DNA of 64,000 bases from Cornus controversa (lineage: Eukaryota > Streptophyta > Magnoliopsida > Cornales > Cornaceae): assembly GCA_026545225.1 (NCBI GenBank), contig CM048846.1, positions 51,266,270-51,330,269 on the forward strand. The letters are read 5' to 3'. The position numbers were made by a program, and so were the translations under genes. The notes below the pieces were generated by a model. It saw only the letters and a list, made by a program, of their open reading frames with translations, was not told the origin of the DNA and did no database searches. Positions 22,300 through 36,197 of this stretch are shown one piece after another (position 1 is the first letter of the stretch; every line of letters starts with the position of its first letter).

Positions 22300-22755
22300 A
22301 GGAAGTACGGACACAGACATGGGTACGACATGACACGAACAAGACGATACAGGAAATTCTAAAAAAAAGACATGGACACAACGAGGATACGTGTATAAAA
22401 TAATAATATAATACATTAATATATATTAATTATTCAACAAAAAAAGACTACATTACATAAATACTTTAACTTATCATCAAGCAATTAAGAACCAAATAAA
22501 CTTATAAACAAAAATAGATAAATAGATTAAAGAACCATATTTATTTAGTCTTATATATATATTTAGCTAAATTTTTAATCATAACTTAGTCGCATATAAT
22601 TTTCTTTCAAAATACTTAAATATACATTACTTCTACGAAGTGTCCGATACGTATTCGAGGAGTGTCCAAAAAGTGTCCGAAAAGTGTCCTAAAAAAATGT
22701 CAGGAGTGTCCAACACAGGTACAGCACCCTCGGTGAGGTGTCTGTACTTTCTAGC
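22300..22755. mobile_element. MITE-like element with 16-bp inverted ends
   Basis: The ends TAGGAAGTACGGACAC and, reversed, TAGAAAGTACAGACAC are inverted copies; inside are many GTGTCC/GGACAC words. Flanks CTCAAGACC (before) and CTTAAGACC (after) fit an 8- or 9-base target duplication with one change. The related copy at 25166-25180 reads straight through (ATCAAGACCTTACTT), giving an empty site. No transposase. The duplication length suggests hAT or Mutator mobilisation. Confidence 0.7.
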
Positions 22756-23270
22756 TTAAGACCTTACTTACTGTCCATATTATGAAGTCAAGTCATTGCT
22801 CACAGACCACAGTAGATAGCAAGTGTTTATCTCCTCCCATTCTCTTTCCATCAAATCAAATTATGTACGAGAGCTTTACCTTGCTTCAAAGCCAAATATA
22901 TATTTCTAACATATTTGACCATTATTGTTCCACTAATCATCACAATTAATCACCATGACCGAAGATCATTGAAAATAATTTGTGATAAAATTTTTATTGA
23001 TTAATCAAATATGTTAGGAGCAAGATTGAAGATTATTGGTGGTCATGGATGATGATGGTAGTGGTTAGTTATTTCAGAAATCAGATTTTTTTATTGTTAA
23101 ATTATTTAGAATTAGAATGGTAAAATCATCCTAAAATCTCTCAAATCATCAAAGGGAATGTCAGTGCAATTACAGCAAAGCAAACCTCAGGAGAAGTCAT
23201 TGTATTTTACTTTATTTGAAATATAATGTGAAATTATAATGCAAGGAAAAAATTGTCTTTTCACACTTTA
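22756..23270. other. Copy B remainder and spacer
   Basis: 22756-22940 continues copy B of the duplicated module (matches 25170-25225 and 25500-25640, for example CCATCAAATCAAATTA and AAGCCAAATATATATTTCTAA). 22940-23270 is AT-rich with no gene recognised; a reversed relative lies near 42430-42530. Confidence 0.5.
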
Positions 23271-24528
23271 AATTTATTATGGAGAAATAGATTTAGAGAA
23301 AATGAAAGAAATAAAGGTCAAACAGTCTCTCCAAGTGTAATTTGACCTAACTTTAGAGGATTAGTGAATTTAACCAAATATATAAAGATATTGGTCTTAA
23401 TTTATTTTCTGAAAAATGATATATATTTTTTGCATGTTTTGTTCTGGAAATGATTTTTTTTTGCAACCAATACACACCTGAAATCCCCAGAATTTGATAT
23501 GATTTCACGAGTACAAAGTGAGCGAGTAAGGGTGTGTTCATAAATGAAAACGTTTTCTATTTTTGCGTTAAGAAAAAAATAGAAATATATTCTTGTTTTT
23601 CTGAGTGGAAACAGAAAGTAGAAATAACATTCATTAAAACTTGTTTTGAAAACAAAAACTGTCTTTAGTAACACAAAATTTAATTTTCTATTTTATTTTT
23701 AAAAATAATTCATCTATTAAAAACTAACATTCAATCACAATAAAAGATATAATTTGCAACTAGTTCAATAATAGTTCCTATTGCTTGCATTAAAAAAAAA
23801 ACTTGACATTTACCAAATAAAAAATAAAAAAATTACTCAACTTGATTGTCAACCACCTCTTTCTATAGCACACCCCTTAAATACTTAAAGTCGCAAATCC
23901 TAACAATACCTAATACATGAACATAAAATACAACATCTAGTTTTTTTTTTTTCATTTGCTTAAACTCCTAATAACATATACTTGGACTCTTTACCTATAT
24001 CATATTCATCTGACTAGCTATTTATAGGCTTTGTATTGTAATTCCTATTTTTTTTAATGTCTTTTGAATATACAAATCATTAATCATTAATCATTTATGC
24101 CTACATATAAAAAAACTAACATGTATATCAAGTTTAGGTGAAATACTTTATGGAATACTCGATAAATTTATTTTGTAAGAATTGGATAATTTTTCTTTTC
24201 TTTTCTTTTTCTTTCTTTTTTTCATATTTGAACTTGTAACTATTAAACAATACAAAAAAAATTTCCAAGCTGAACGAGTCTTCCATAAGTATGATATCAT
24301 ATATATGTGAAAATTAAATTAAAAAAAATGATACAAGTTAAAAGATAATAATATACATAACATGTATATTATAAAGAGTTATTATTTATAAGTGAATTTA
24401 TGCACATTATATATTATCATATTAATTTATTATATATTATTTAACTAAGTAGACAAGAAAAAGATTCTAATATGTAAATAAGAAAATAATTGTGCAAAAA
24501 ATCATGGGTGGTGAAAGTTATGTTTAAG

Positions 24529-24756
24529 GACAAGGATCCTCTACAGCCAAATCTCTCTCCTGAGTTTTGCAAACCTTAATCACACAGTTCAAATTTAGTC
24601 TCATTATCATCTTGTTTAATTTTAGAACTTGTCAATTCAGTTGTAATAGAAATTTTAAATTTGAATTTAACAAGATGATGACGTGACTAAATTTGAACGG
24701 CATGATTGAGGTCTATAGAATTCAGGAGAAAGATTTGGCTGGAGAGGATCCTTGTC
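24529..24756. mobile_element. MITE with ~90-bp inverted arms
   Basis: The left arm GACAAGGATCCTCTACAGCC continues CAAATCTCTCTCCTGA; the right arm reversed reads GACAAGGATCCTCTCCAGCC, then CAAATCTTTCTCCTGA. Both continue to CATCTTGTT. A further partial arm (GTTCAGATTTAGTCTCC) follows at about 24772-24810. No clear target duplication and no coding. Confidence 0.75.
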
Positions 24757-25011
24757 GAATGTATCCTGCGGTTCAGATTTAGTCTCCTCATAATCTTGTT
24801 TAATATTATATATAATTTAACTAAGTGAGTCTCGCTACATTGGAGAAAATATTCTCCTGCTGTAGAAAAGAAACAGAAGAAATATATATATTTTTTTATT
24901 TTCTCCTCTTTCACAAAAATGAGAAATATTTTTCATTAAAGAGAACAAAAACATTTTATTAAATATAATTTTTTCTTTTATTTTTAACTTTTTAGAAGAT
25001 AGAAACAAAAA

Positions 25012-25052
<41 letters not shown>

Positions 25053-25225
25053 AAAATAAGATCATGGACGTTGCTCATAGTCCAGTATGATCATTTTTAG
25101 TAAGAAGATAGAGGATAGAGAATGTGATATTTTTCAACCATACCAACAAAGAACTCCCTCCATATATCAAGACCTTACTTAATGTTCATATCATGAAGTC
25201 AAGTCATTGCTTGCGAACCACATTG

Positions 25226-25499
25226 GACAATACTTATCTACTTATCGGTGTGTAGGTGAGCCCTCCTGACCACTCATGTGTTTCAATAAAAAATGAACAC
25301 ATCAGCTTTAATTACAAAATTAAATTTAAAATGCAATAAATAAGTATAATAAATGAAGTTTAAAATGCAATAAATAAGTATAATAAATGAGATTGATCTC
25401 ATTTATTACACTTTAAAACTGATGTGTTCGTTTTTTTATTGGAACACATCAGTGATCAGGAGGGCTCACTTACACACTGGTGAGTAGGTAAGTATTGTT
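25226..25499. mobile_element. MITE with ~75-bp inverted ends
   Basis: The left side ACAATACTTATCTACTTA, then GTGAGCCCTCCTGACCACT, mirrors the right side, which reversed reads ACAATACTTACCTACTCA, then GTGAGCCCTCCTGATCACTG. A 29-base direct repeat (AAAATGCAATAAATAAGTAT...) sits in the middle. ACCACATT on both flanks is a probable 8-base target duplication; copy B at about 22806 shows the uninterrupted ACCACAGTAGATAGC. hAT-type mobilisation is suggested. Confidence 0.72.
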
Positions 25500-25640
25500 G
25501 GACCACATTAGATAGCAAGTGCTCATCTCCTCCCATTCTCTCTCCATCAAATCAAATTACGTACTGAGACCTTCACCTTGCATCAAAGCCAAATATATAT
25601 TTCTAATATATTTGTTCCATTATTGTTCCACTAATCAACA

Positions 25641-26434
25641 CAATTAATCCAAACAAAACAAACACAGCTAGCAGAAAAGGACGCCTCAATACTACTTCAT
25701 TGACAAGTTGCATTCTTCTCTTTCACTCCTATTGTATTATTGTAGCAATTAAGAAGAACAGAGAATAATATGGTTATCCTCTTTTAATTAATACAATATT
25801 TAAAAGTTTATCCTTTCTAATTTGTTTAAATTTCCTAACCCATCATGATATATATCTCACCATGTTATGTTAGCATACCCCTTCAATTCCTGTAATATAA
25901 TATACAATAAAGATGATCTAATTTTAATGGTAACAATTTAAGTCTCAAATAAAATAAAAACACGGGATACGCAAGACCACGACAGAAAACCCAAAAGAGA
26001 ATTCAAAAAATATGCAATAAAAACAAGATTTAACAAAAATCACTCGCTAAAAGCAATTTTAAACCTACTATTTAGTGATATAAGGTAATATCGTAAGAAA
26101 TCTTCTCCTTGGTCAACGGCTACATCATTGTAAAGTCATGATCTAAAGAAAAAATAGGAAAAAAAACAAAAGAAAAGTATCAAGAATATTTTGAGTGATA
26201 TTAAAATTATGTTGATGGAAGTGTTGAACAAATAGAAATAGTGTACGTTATTGATTTTAGAAATTTCAAAACGGAAAAAGACAACCTAATTAAAGAAGAA
26301 AATGACTGAGAAGGATCCAGAATTGGTTGAGGTGGGATAAAAGATGGTGCTGGGAGGAAGCCATATATATATATATCGTCTTTACCTTCACCAACAATGA
26401 GTTTGATGAAAGGCTTAGCCAGGCTCCGCAATTG

Positions 26435-26484
<50 letters not shown>

Positions 26485-27379
26485 CTCTTTATGGCATGAC
26501 TTTTGGCTTCCATTCGTTTTAAGCTCCTATTTTTGATAAGATTGTCCTACAGTACCCAATCAAACCAAATGGATTCCCCTTTGTCTTTGTAGAGGTTCCA
26601 AATATGCTTCTCATGGAAACTCTATTATTAAGTGTAGCCAAATGGCTACTTGAGTTAAGGAATGATCATAATCTCATATCTAGATCCCAATGGAGTGATG
26701 CTGCTAAAGTGGGAGTTGTTATTAATCACAACCAGTGGAGAGTTTGCCATAGATTCATTGATTTTGTCCCCACCATTGGAAATGTTAAGCAACTGCATGC
26801 CTTTAAATAGGCCTTCAGTTCAAAACTCTGCTATCTGGATGCTCGCTCGCTCCCTCTGGATGGGAGCATTCAACCTTGGTTTAACCTACGGAGCCCTTCT
26901 CTCACCTTCTCCTTATACCTCCTAGTCATATTATGCTCCTTTTGTACTTCGTGTTTTATCATTCTAAAATCAACTCCAATCACTGGAAAAAAAGAATTTT
27001 TTTTTTCTTAGTAGTGTTATAATTTTAATCATGATAGCATTTTTACGATATATGTATGATTATATTTATGATGGTGGATGAATGATTTTATATGGTTTGT
27101 GGTGTTTATACATAGATGAGGCTCTAGGGTTTATGTTTTCAATGTAATTTTATGGCAGTTGTAAAGGGTAAAATAATTGTTGCCCCTAGGCCTAATTTAT
27201 GTTTATTGATATCTCACAAAGCCATGTAATAGTTTGTAGAGAATTCATCTCCAATGGAGAATTATTAAGCCTCTAATCATAGAGAATGTGCCAAAGCATG
27301 AAGAAGTTGGAACTTTTTTGAAGTCTAAGCACATGGGGAGAATTGCACGTGAGAACTATTTGGAGAATAAGTTTTTTGC
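25641..27379. other. AT-rich intergenic, no gene recognised
   Basis: Contains (AT)n runs at about 26363-26376 and 26436-26480. The open frames around 26327-26925 run through the microsatellite and resemble no family that I know. Nothing supports a gene. Confidence 0.5.
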
Positions 27380-29119
27380 ATGGTTAAATATATAGGTTAG
27401 ATAAGTCTCATTTATGATTTTATCTTTATCATGTATGTATAGATGTGTGATTATTATTATATTCTTGAGTAATATTAATATTTATTATTAATATAAATAA
27501 TATTATTTAGTCATATTAATATTCTTTATTAATTAATATAAAATATTTTATTAATTGTACATACTATACTATAATATTATATTATTTTAATTTGGTTATT
27601 TTATTTATTGACTTGTAAAATTTGGCTTTGGATTTTTTTTTTCTGAGTTACAAGAATTGTTTGCACCCAAAGAGACTTGATCCTTAGAGCTAATGCTTGC
27701 TAGGCCTTTAGATATTTTATTTAATGATCATTTAATAATGTTATCATAAATTATATTACTTACTAATATAAACATTTATTATTATATAAAATAAATTATT
27801 AATTATACACACTTACAATATAATATTATTTAATATTAATAGATTATTTTATTTATTGGTTTCATATAACGAACAATTATTATTATTTATATCTTATTAT
27901 TTAATTGGATAAATTTTGTATGGTTATACTCAAAAATATAATATTATAATTTATTATCTTATTTATTGATAATGTAATGAAAGCACAAAAATATAATATT
28001 ATTATTTATATCTTATATATTTATCATAAACAAATTGTTTCATAAATAATATAAATTATATTATTTAACAATATGTATATTTTAATAATGTAAATTATAT
28101 AATATTATTATCAATAATATAAATATATATATTATTAATTATACATACTACACCAATATTTTTTAATATTATAATTAGGTTATTTTATTTATTAATTATA
28201 TAATATTAGGTTTCATATGTGAAATATCATAAATTATTGTTATTATATAACATTATCAAATTGTACATTTTAACTTAAATTGGTAACTAAATAAAAATTG
28301 TATTATATATTTTATTTTTTATATTCTGAAAAATATTTAATTAAATTTTATCATTGTTGCATAGTTTAATTTATTTCTTATATAATTATTAATAATATAA
28401 CTTTTTTTTTACGAAGTAATATATGAAGTTTTATAAATTATTATTTATTTTTAATATAGTATATGAAATTAAATAATATAACTTTAACTATTATCTATAA
28501 AATTATATTGTATATGTTTTATTTATATTTTGAAAAATATTATTTAGTAATACAGACATTTATTATTAACCACTACACTTTAATATTATTTAATATTAAT
28601 TGGATTATTTTATTTATTGATATTTGTTTTAGTATAAGGGTTAGGTTAATGATCCTCTTTTCATATAAAGAATAATTTATTATCTCATATATTTTATTAG
28701 TATAGTTTTAATCATAAATTATTGTTATTTTATAACAACGTTATATAATATGTATAAAATTATATGGTACATCATCATTGTTATATAATATAAATTATAT
28801 TATTTAGGTTATTTTATTTATTAATGATATAATATTAGGTTTCATATAAGGAATAATTTATTATGTAATAGTTTTTTAATATAGTTTAATAGTTGAAATA
28901 TCATACATTTTTGTTATTATATAGCACAACATTATGGGTTATCTATAAGATTATATTGTACATTTTAACTTAAAATGGTAACTATCATTGTTATACAATA
29001 TATTAACTTTATATTTATCACAAATTAATGGGAACTATCGTAAATTACTTTCATATTTAATGTAATTGGTCTAATATTATGTAAAGAAATACAAACATAT
29101 ATAATATTATTATTTATAC
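27380..29119. repeat. Very AT-rich degenerate repeat block, left part
   Basis: Almost pure A/T with recurring, diverged phrases: 'catactacac..ataatattatttaatatt' (about 27570, 27810, 28146, 28575), 'ggttattttatttatt', 'aatattaggtttcatat' and 'aataatttattatgtaat'. The same phrases return at 39483-42230 beyond the inserted Gypsy element. Spacing between copies is irregular (240-575 bases), so it is a decayed array rather than a regular satellite. Confidence 0.65.
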
Positions 29120-32100
29120 TGTCACGCCCCGATTTCCGGTTCTCCCAGAATCCGAGGGTGAATAGTATTGTCACTTTATCACCTCATAACAATTCCATAC
29201 AAAAGCGGAAGCTCAACACATACATACTCTTAATCATCAATTTATGTCTCAACAATCTCATAATCCATGTACAAGTTTTGCACAATGCATATACAATTAC
29301 TCACATTTCTAATGTCCATGGACCCATATAAATACAAGCTACATAAATGTAATTCCAATATCACATCAATATAATCCACATGCCACATGCCGACATGGAT
29401 AGCCAAATATACAATTCATAACACTATATCCAAAGAGAAATTCTAAAATATTCTTTCAAATCACTCTAGCACTCTAAGCCTCATCCTTCTGTGATACTTT
29501 ATCTGAAAAAAATAATTTGTAAATAGGGGGTGAGCACCACTGCGGCTCAGTAGGAATGATCCACCCAACTCTACTCTAACTCAGGCGGCCATGCATGGAT
29601 GCATATGAAATCATTATATTTCTACATGATAGATATCCATGCTTTTTACCCATAAACAATCACGTTTTTCAAATCATGCGTGATGCTTCACATTTTAATG
29701 CATATACATATATATATCAAATTGGACAAGTTACAATTAATATATATAACTCACACCACATAATCCGGAAATCAATTCAACTGAGGACTTCGCTTGTCAC
29801 AATCCATAGTAAGGGTCGCTTTGGGACCACATACTCTGCTCACGCTTTTCGGGTTACTAACCCGACGGAAGCGACACCCGCTTGGCCAAGTTTTGGGTCT
29901 TACACCCTAGGGTTCGAAACCCTTATTAATTCTCACACATGCCCCAAAAACTCGCTTTTCACATAGTGCATATAATCACATCGATGCACTTATCCACGCA
30001 ATACAATGCATTTTATCAAATCAATGCATTTTCCGTCTCAACTCAAGATTGTCACAATGCCATTCACTCACTTCATGAAAATCATCATGCTTATGCATTT
30101 TCAAGAAAATCATATCTTTCATGCACAGCTCTACATTGAAAATCATATTTTTACATTTTCATCAACTGAACACAATTTCAACAAAAGCATTCATAATCTC
30201 AATATCACATATGCAGCATATATAAGTCCTAACTAACATGTTAGACATATACATATGCATAATTCACATTTCTATTTACATATAAATACACAAGACCCTA
30301 TCTCATGAAATCACAATCATATCTTTCATGTCACGGATAAGAGACCTATAAAATTAAAGTAAAGATGAGTCTAGCACCCCTACCTCCATTTGGAGTGAGA
30401 ACTCCAAAAATCTCCAATTCCGAGAAATTTGAAAAGATCATTCATTGCTATGCCGAAATTGTTTTACACGTCATTGCGTATCCAAAGTTCATAGGAAGCT
30501 TCTAGTCTCAACCCAGTCTAAATCACCAAGTCTACTAGCCGAAGTCCAAATCAAACCCACAATTAAAGATCATCATATTTCATTTTAAATGAAACTGGGC
30601 CTATTTTAATTTCTAGCCCAAATCCATTTCCCAAATCCATTTAATTTTTCAATTCAATCCAATTGCCCAATCCATGTAACCAGCCCATATAACTAGCCCA
30701 ATCAAATTTGGCCCAACATCTTCACTTAACCAATTTCAGCCCCATTTATTTTATGTAACCCAGTTTCATGTCCAAGCCCAAACAAGCCATAGGAACTTAA
30801 TGAGATTAGCCCAAAAAAACTAGCTCACCAAGACCCAAATCAGTAGACTCACAAGCTGCCCCAACCGTGAGCTCCATAAACCCCTCACCAAGTACCTTCC
30901 ACGGCCAAGCAAGCCAACCCGAGTATTCTGCTCTTCTATCACCACCACCCTCTTCTTCCTCACAAAACATGAACCCAACACTACCATCCAATCCAACTGT
31001 AAGCAACCCATTCTCAGCACCCAAAACCGCCGCCATCATGGCTGCCGTTCACCATGATAGCCACGGCCAAGCACCATTGCAACATCATCATCACCACCAC
31101 ACCTGTGAGCTTCGTACACCAGGAATCCCCATCCACAAGCCGCGAGCTCCACAACCACCATGCAGTCCACTCCAGCCGAGAAAACCCACGGCACCAACCA
31201 CCACCATCGTACAAGAATCCAAGACAGCCCAAGTGAACCCGCTATGGACTACCTTCTGTCGTCACTTTCGGCCTAGCCATGCAAGCCGCCTTCGAAACCA
31301 GCCGGAACAGCCACGAGCAACCACCCGCAGCTCCAACAACCGAAGACCCATCACCTACACCCTCACGGTCAGCTGCCATCACCCGAGTTCCACCATGGGA
31401 GCAACCACCACTCCAACCCAGCCGTGTTTCCACCTCCAATGGCAGCCAAGACGCAGCTGAAATTGCCACTTTCAGTCATGAAAACCGAACCCACATGGTC
31501 AGCTCAGCCGAGACATCCATAGCCTCCACAGCCACCATAACCGTGTACCATCTTCATCCTCCTTGGCACCATCATCTTCCTCACAAAACTAGCCGCTATG
31601 GTAGCCCGAATAGCCACCATTCACCATTGATGTCGAACACCAAAATAGGCTGTCCAAACAGCCGTGAGAACCAGCCCCACCATCTACGAAACCACCTTCA
31701 TCCTCCCGGTTTCTCTCTCTAGAAACCCTCTCTTTCTCTCTCTACATTCTCTCTATTTCTCTCTCTAGAAATCCCTTTGGAGCTCTCGGTTCTCTTTCTC
31801 TCTCTAGAAATCTCTCTCTGCAAGACATTTCTCTTTTCTCCCTTTCCTTCTTTTCTTTCTTTTTCTCCTTCTCAGCCGACCACTACACTTGGTCTTCCTC
31901 ATTTTCAGCCGACCCACCTATCTCGTCTCATTTCAATCTCACCCACTTTAATTATACACCACATACTTCAAATTTTACACTCCCTCCTCAGCCACCTAAT
32001 ATATATATATATATATACATATACATACATATATCCATATACATGCACACTCTCCCAGCCGGCCACCTATGGTTTTCTTACTCTCATAATCAATTAAAAT

Positions 32101-32393
32101 ATACCGTACCCTTTTTACACTTCATTCTATAATATATATGTATATGATAGTATTTATAATTAAATATAAATACACTCATTGTACACATACATATATCTTT
32201 CCTTCAACAATATATATATATATATATTCTCACATAAATATATAGATATCCATATCCTCCATCTATATATATAAATAATTCCATTTATATATATATATAT
32301 TCGCACTTTCGAAGTCAATTTATTTGAAAGAAAAAAAAAATTAATCAGGTCCAAAAATAATCCGGAATCGATCAAAATAACCCGATGCTTACA
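29120..32393 (-). repeat. Left (3') LTR of second Tekay-type element
   Basis: Contains a C-rich, pyrimidine-biased stretch (30850-31870) with CTCTCT runs, and (TA)n runs near 31999 and 32211. The block at 29529-29554 containing GAGCACCACTGCGGCTCAGT also occurs, reversed, in the solo LTR at 59810-59834. Open frames on the + strand across the C-rich part run against the element and are low in complexity; not taken as genes. Confidence 0.88.
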
Positions 32394-35300
32394 ACCTCCC
32401 TACCTTTAAGGAATTTCGTCCCCGAAATTAGAAACATACTCCGAGTCTCAAAATGTTCTCATAAAATCTTAAGCGACGTCCCACATTTTCCTTGTATCAA
32501 TAGAAATATTCACAATTCGCCGGTATCCAACACCCGGCTTCCATTCTGCAACCAATAAGATTTTGGCTATTACACCATATAACTTCACTCTACATTCCAT
32601 GAAATATTCAATTACTTCAAACGATGTCTAGACATCCTCAAGATGTAGCACAATCATCATACCATTAATTACCACGACCACGATCATCCCCTAAACCGAG
32701 TTCAGGAAGATAAGTTCGAACCAATTCACTTTCACCCAATCTACTTTCCAATTAGCAAAAGTATGATTTTGCACTCCTTTCTAGTAATTCGTCAACTTGA
32801 ATCACAACTTCCAATTTCTCACTTTAGGAAACCGAGGTGACTCGGTTTACACGTCACTACTGCACTTCTCAAGAGTCATTCCAAAACTGTACGACCACGA
32901 AGCTAATCATACTTATGCACTATGCAACACACAGGTGTAAGTTTATCACCATTCACCTCACCATTTCATACACAAGTTCGAACTTGATTAAAACTTGATG
33001 AAATTCACATATTCATCTTTCACTGATATCACAATCCATACACCTCATAATCATCATCCTAGGACACTCATTGTACCAATCCTTCTCAAATACCATAATT
33101 CATTTCCGCGATTCTGGAAACATTTGTTTCCTAGAGTCCACAATCTCTATTTCAAGACATATCCAGTCTATCTCTATCTCAAGTCTCAAGTGATATCCTC
33201 ATCTAATCACATCAATCACCCACGGTGATACTTCCCTATTATCTGGGATCATCAATACTCAAATCTTTTCCATCGTTGTCAAACATGGCTTTCCAATTTG
33301 GCATACCATTCCCGGGCTTAGTTCAAAACCCCGTGTGTCACTACAATCCAACTATATCAATCTAGTGCACATCACAAGCACACTCACCGACAAGGCACAT
33401 GATAGTGAACTCACCAACACAAACCACACACATAGTGTACATGTCGCAACAAGTCACGTGGTCCTGTCCAATCCCATAGACTATTATCCAATGGAATCCA
33501 ATTCCAAATTTAGGGTCTTATCCATCCATTCCTTTCCAGCATCTCTGTGGGCACCCCAAGATCCTGACTGTTTTGCCTAGGGTCCCTTAAACATTCCCTT
33601 ACCTGTCTCCCTAAAATTTCAGAATCTATGCATTACGATTAGTGATATCACATCACCCAAACCACCAATCACATATCTACTCATCAATCTCATACGAAAT
33701 GGAACTAAAACCAACATTCTTCCGTTCATACATCGAGGTCACATACAATCCATAAGGAGTCATTACACATGAATCTCAAGCTTACAACATGATTCAAACA
33801 TAATTATAATGTTTTTCAACATAATCCATGTTTCGATCGACTATTGCAGAAACCACTCACCTGAAAATTCAAGAATGCCTCAGAGACTGATTTCTACAAG
33901 TCCATATGTCATCCCTATAATCATACACTCACTTGCAATCTTAAACATAATCAAAGACTACACAAATCCATGGTTTCAAGCCTTGTAGATATGAAATCCA
34001 CAATTCTCTCAATTATGCCTCAAAACTACATTATCCTTGGATTCAAAACATTCATAATATCCCACAAGGTTATACATATAGTCCAAGTATAAGGATGTGG
34101 TTCACAATCCAACTTACACATCTCACACGTGGCCTAAGGCCAACGTTTCATAAGGATTATTAACTCAATCCTTAACTAATCCGATCACATTTTCAAAATG
34201 TGTGGAATCATTACTCTCTTAATCTCATAGCTGATCCGTGTATCTTTTCATTCTCACTAGTACCGCAAGGTACGGTTCACAGGAAAACAAAGTTTGTAGA
34301 AAATTATGCTGCTCACATATCACCTATTTTCCTCGGTTAACAACTAATCAAGACAAACCAATGGTATTCTCACCGTTATTCTCTCATAACATCATAACTA
34401 GTTATGTCCCAAAATTGGATCAAATTTTATATAACAATCAAAACTCCATCCTTCTGGGTGTCACTACCCATGATAATACTTCTAGAGACTAAATTGTCTC
34501 TCATGGTGAAAACCTCACCTCAACAAGTGTGTCCATAAACAAGGCTGCGTCTCAATGACAACAAGCACACCCTCAGGCTCGTCAAATGGGGCCAACTATC
34601 CTTCACTAAAAATCACGATATCTTGGGTTGTGTCCACAGACAAAACTGAATCCATTGTGACAACAACCGATCCTCAATTGGTGTGCCAATAGACAAATCT
34701 ACGTCTGAATGGCAGCACCACAATGATCAACCCAAGGTCTGTAACCTTTCTATGAATATCACATGTCCCCTCAAGTACTCTATCACGTACGAGAACTCTC
34801 AACCTCAAGAGCAGTTTAAGCTAACCTGCTCTTGTCAGCACAATCTCAATCATACACCCACTATCACTCCATAGTACACATTGCATGTCAAGGGAGCACA
34901 AATCTCATTTCCATCTACATTCTAGATCTCTAGAATTATCTGTCTAAGGCTATAACCTAAATAAGGATCATAACTCCACAGTCCTATACATCATTGCGAA
35001 TTACATTCGCAACATCCAACACATCCCACTATAGTCAAGCACAATAGTGCATTTCAACACTAAGGCCAAACAAGTCATACCTTTACTAAGATTTTCAAAT
35101 CTTTTCCAAATCAACCATCACACTCAAGCAATTTCCGCTTTTAAAATTATGAATTATAATCCTTCAAGTGTGTCTTAAGTCACACTCTTACTATCTTGTC
35201 ATATATCACAACAACGCTATTTTCTCATATCACTACTGAGAATCATCGCAGCAAAACTAGTCACATCTAGTAACTCAAAGTCGAACACCAATCGACATCC

Positions 35301-36197
35301 AGTAATCCAAGTCTCGTAAAACCAACCAAAAATCAAGGTAACTCCATTCCCAATAGATGTATCAATGGACCATGGTGACTCCAAAGATGACATCTCTAGC
35401 CCCAAGGCACAAGCACAAGTAAATGCATATGAATGAATGAATGAATGAGATGCACGTAACTCTATCAACACCCTAGTCCATGAGCTAGAAACTAAGATAA
35501 TACATTCGACCTCTCTACTATTGGAAGTCGTCCACACTTGAAATCATTCCATCACTAGTTCTTTATCCATCATCACCCGGATGAGACAACTCAACACCCA
35601 CGAGAGTCAGCGAATTATAAGAGAAGTACTAATCTAAGAAAAATTGGTTGATCAGTCCATTTTTCCTAGCTAGCCCAACTCCGACAACATGCCTCTCTCG
35701 TCTCCTATCTCAGTCTCAATGGTCAGCCCTAGCATAACACTTATCAACCACGTAACATAAGCCCCTCAGTATCTGTAAGGATTCAAACACTCACAACCTT
35801 CTTTGCATTATCTCTCAATTGCTCACAAACAAGACTTGACATCAAGTCAAGAGTTTCAACTCAACCAATTCTGGGAGTATTACCAAATGAAAATCAGTTT
35901 CACACACCAACACAATGTTCTTTCATTATGATCACTTACATCAAGCTAATCATTTCACTATTGTCCAAAGTTAATCAAACCTATCGTTCAGACGACAACC
36001 AGTCACTACATATCACTAAACCAATACGTGACTCTCTGTCCTTAGGCATTCGAACCTATGACTTTGATACCCTAGGTCTTCAACCTAATGTTCTAATAGT
36101 AATTCAAAAATTATCAAATCCTTTCAATCCAACACGTGGCTTAACCCTTTCCCGTCGTCCAGAGGTATTCAAACCCGGTTAAGCTCTGATACCATGT
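32394..36197 (-). other. Interior of second Tekay-type element
   Basis: Begins (element sense) after TGGTATCAGAGC and ends with a purine-rich tract whose complement is ACCTCCCTACC (32394-32404). No gag, protease, reverse transcriptase or integrase motif was recognised on either strand. Only short frames, heavily broken. Confidence 0.7.

Larger units (their letters stand above)
23283..25640. repeat. Duplicated AT-rich module, copy C with insertions
   Basis: Homologous to copy B at 23283-23531 and again at 25060-25225 and 25500-25640. Between these parts lie about 1.5 kb of unrelated AT-rich DNA holding a MITE (24529-24756) and an (AT)n run (25015-25049), and a second MITE (25226-25499). Comparing B with C dates these pieces as later than the duplication. 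Confidence 0.6.

Noticed and set aside
23353-23674. Short overlapping minus-strand frames in copy C of the duplicated module
   Set aside because: AT-rich, not kept between copies B and C, no recognisable domain.
26327-26925. Possible small gene near an (AT)n run
   Set aside because: Open frames pass through the microsatellite, overlap one another and resemble no family.
30867-31722. Pro/Ser/His-rich open frames on the + strand, longer in the second copy at 37945-38811
   Set aside because: They lie in a C-rich part of the LTR, antisense to the element, with low-complexity wording and no known domain.
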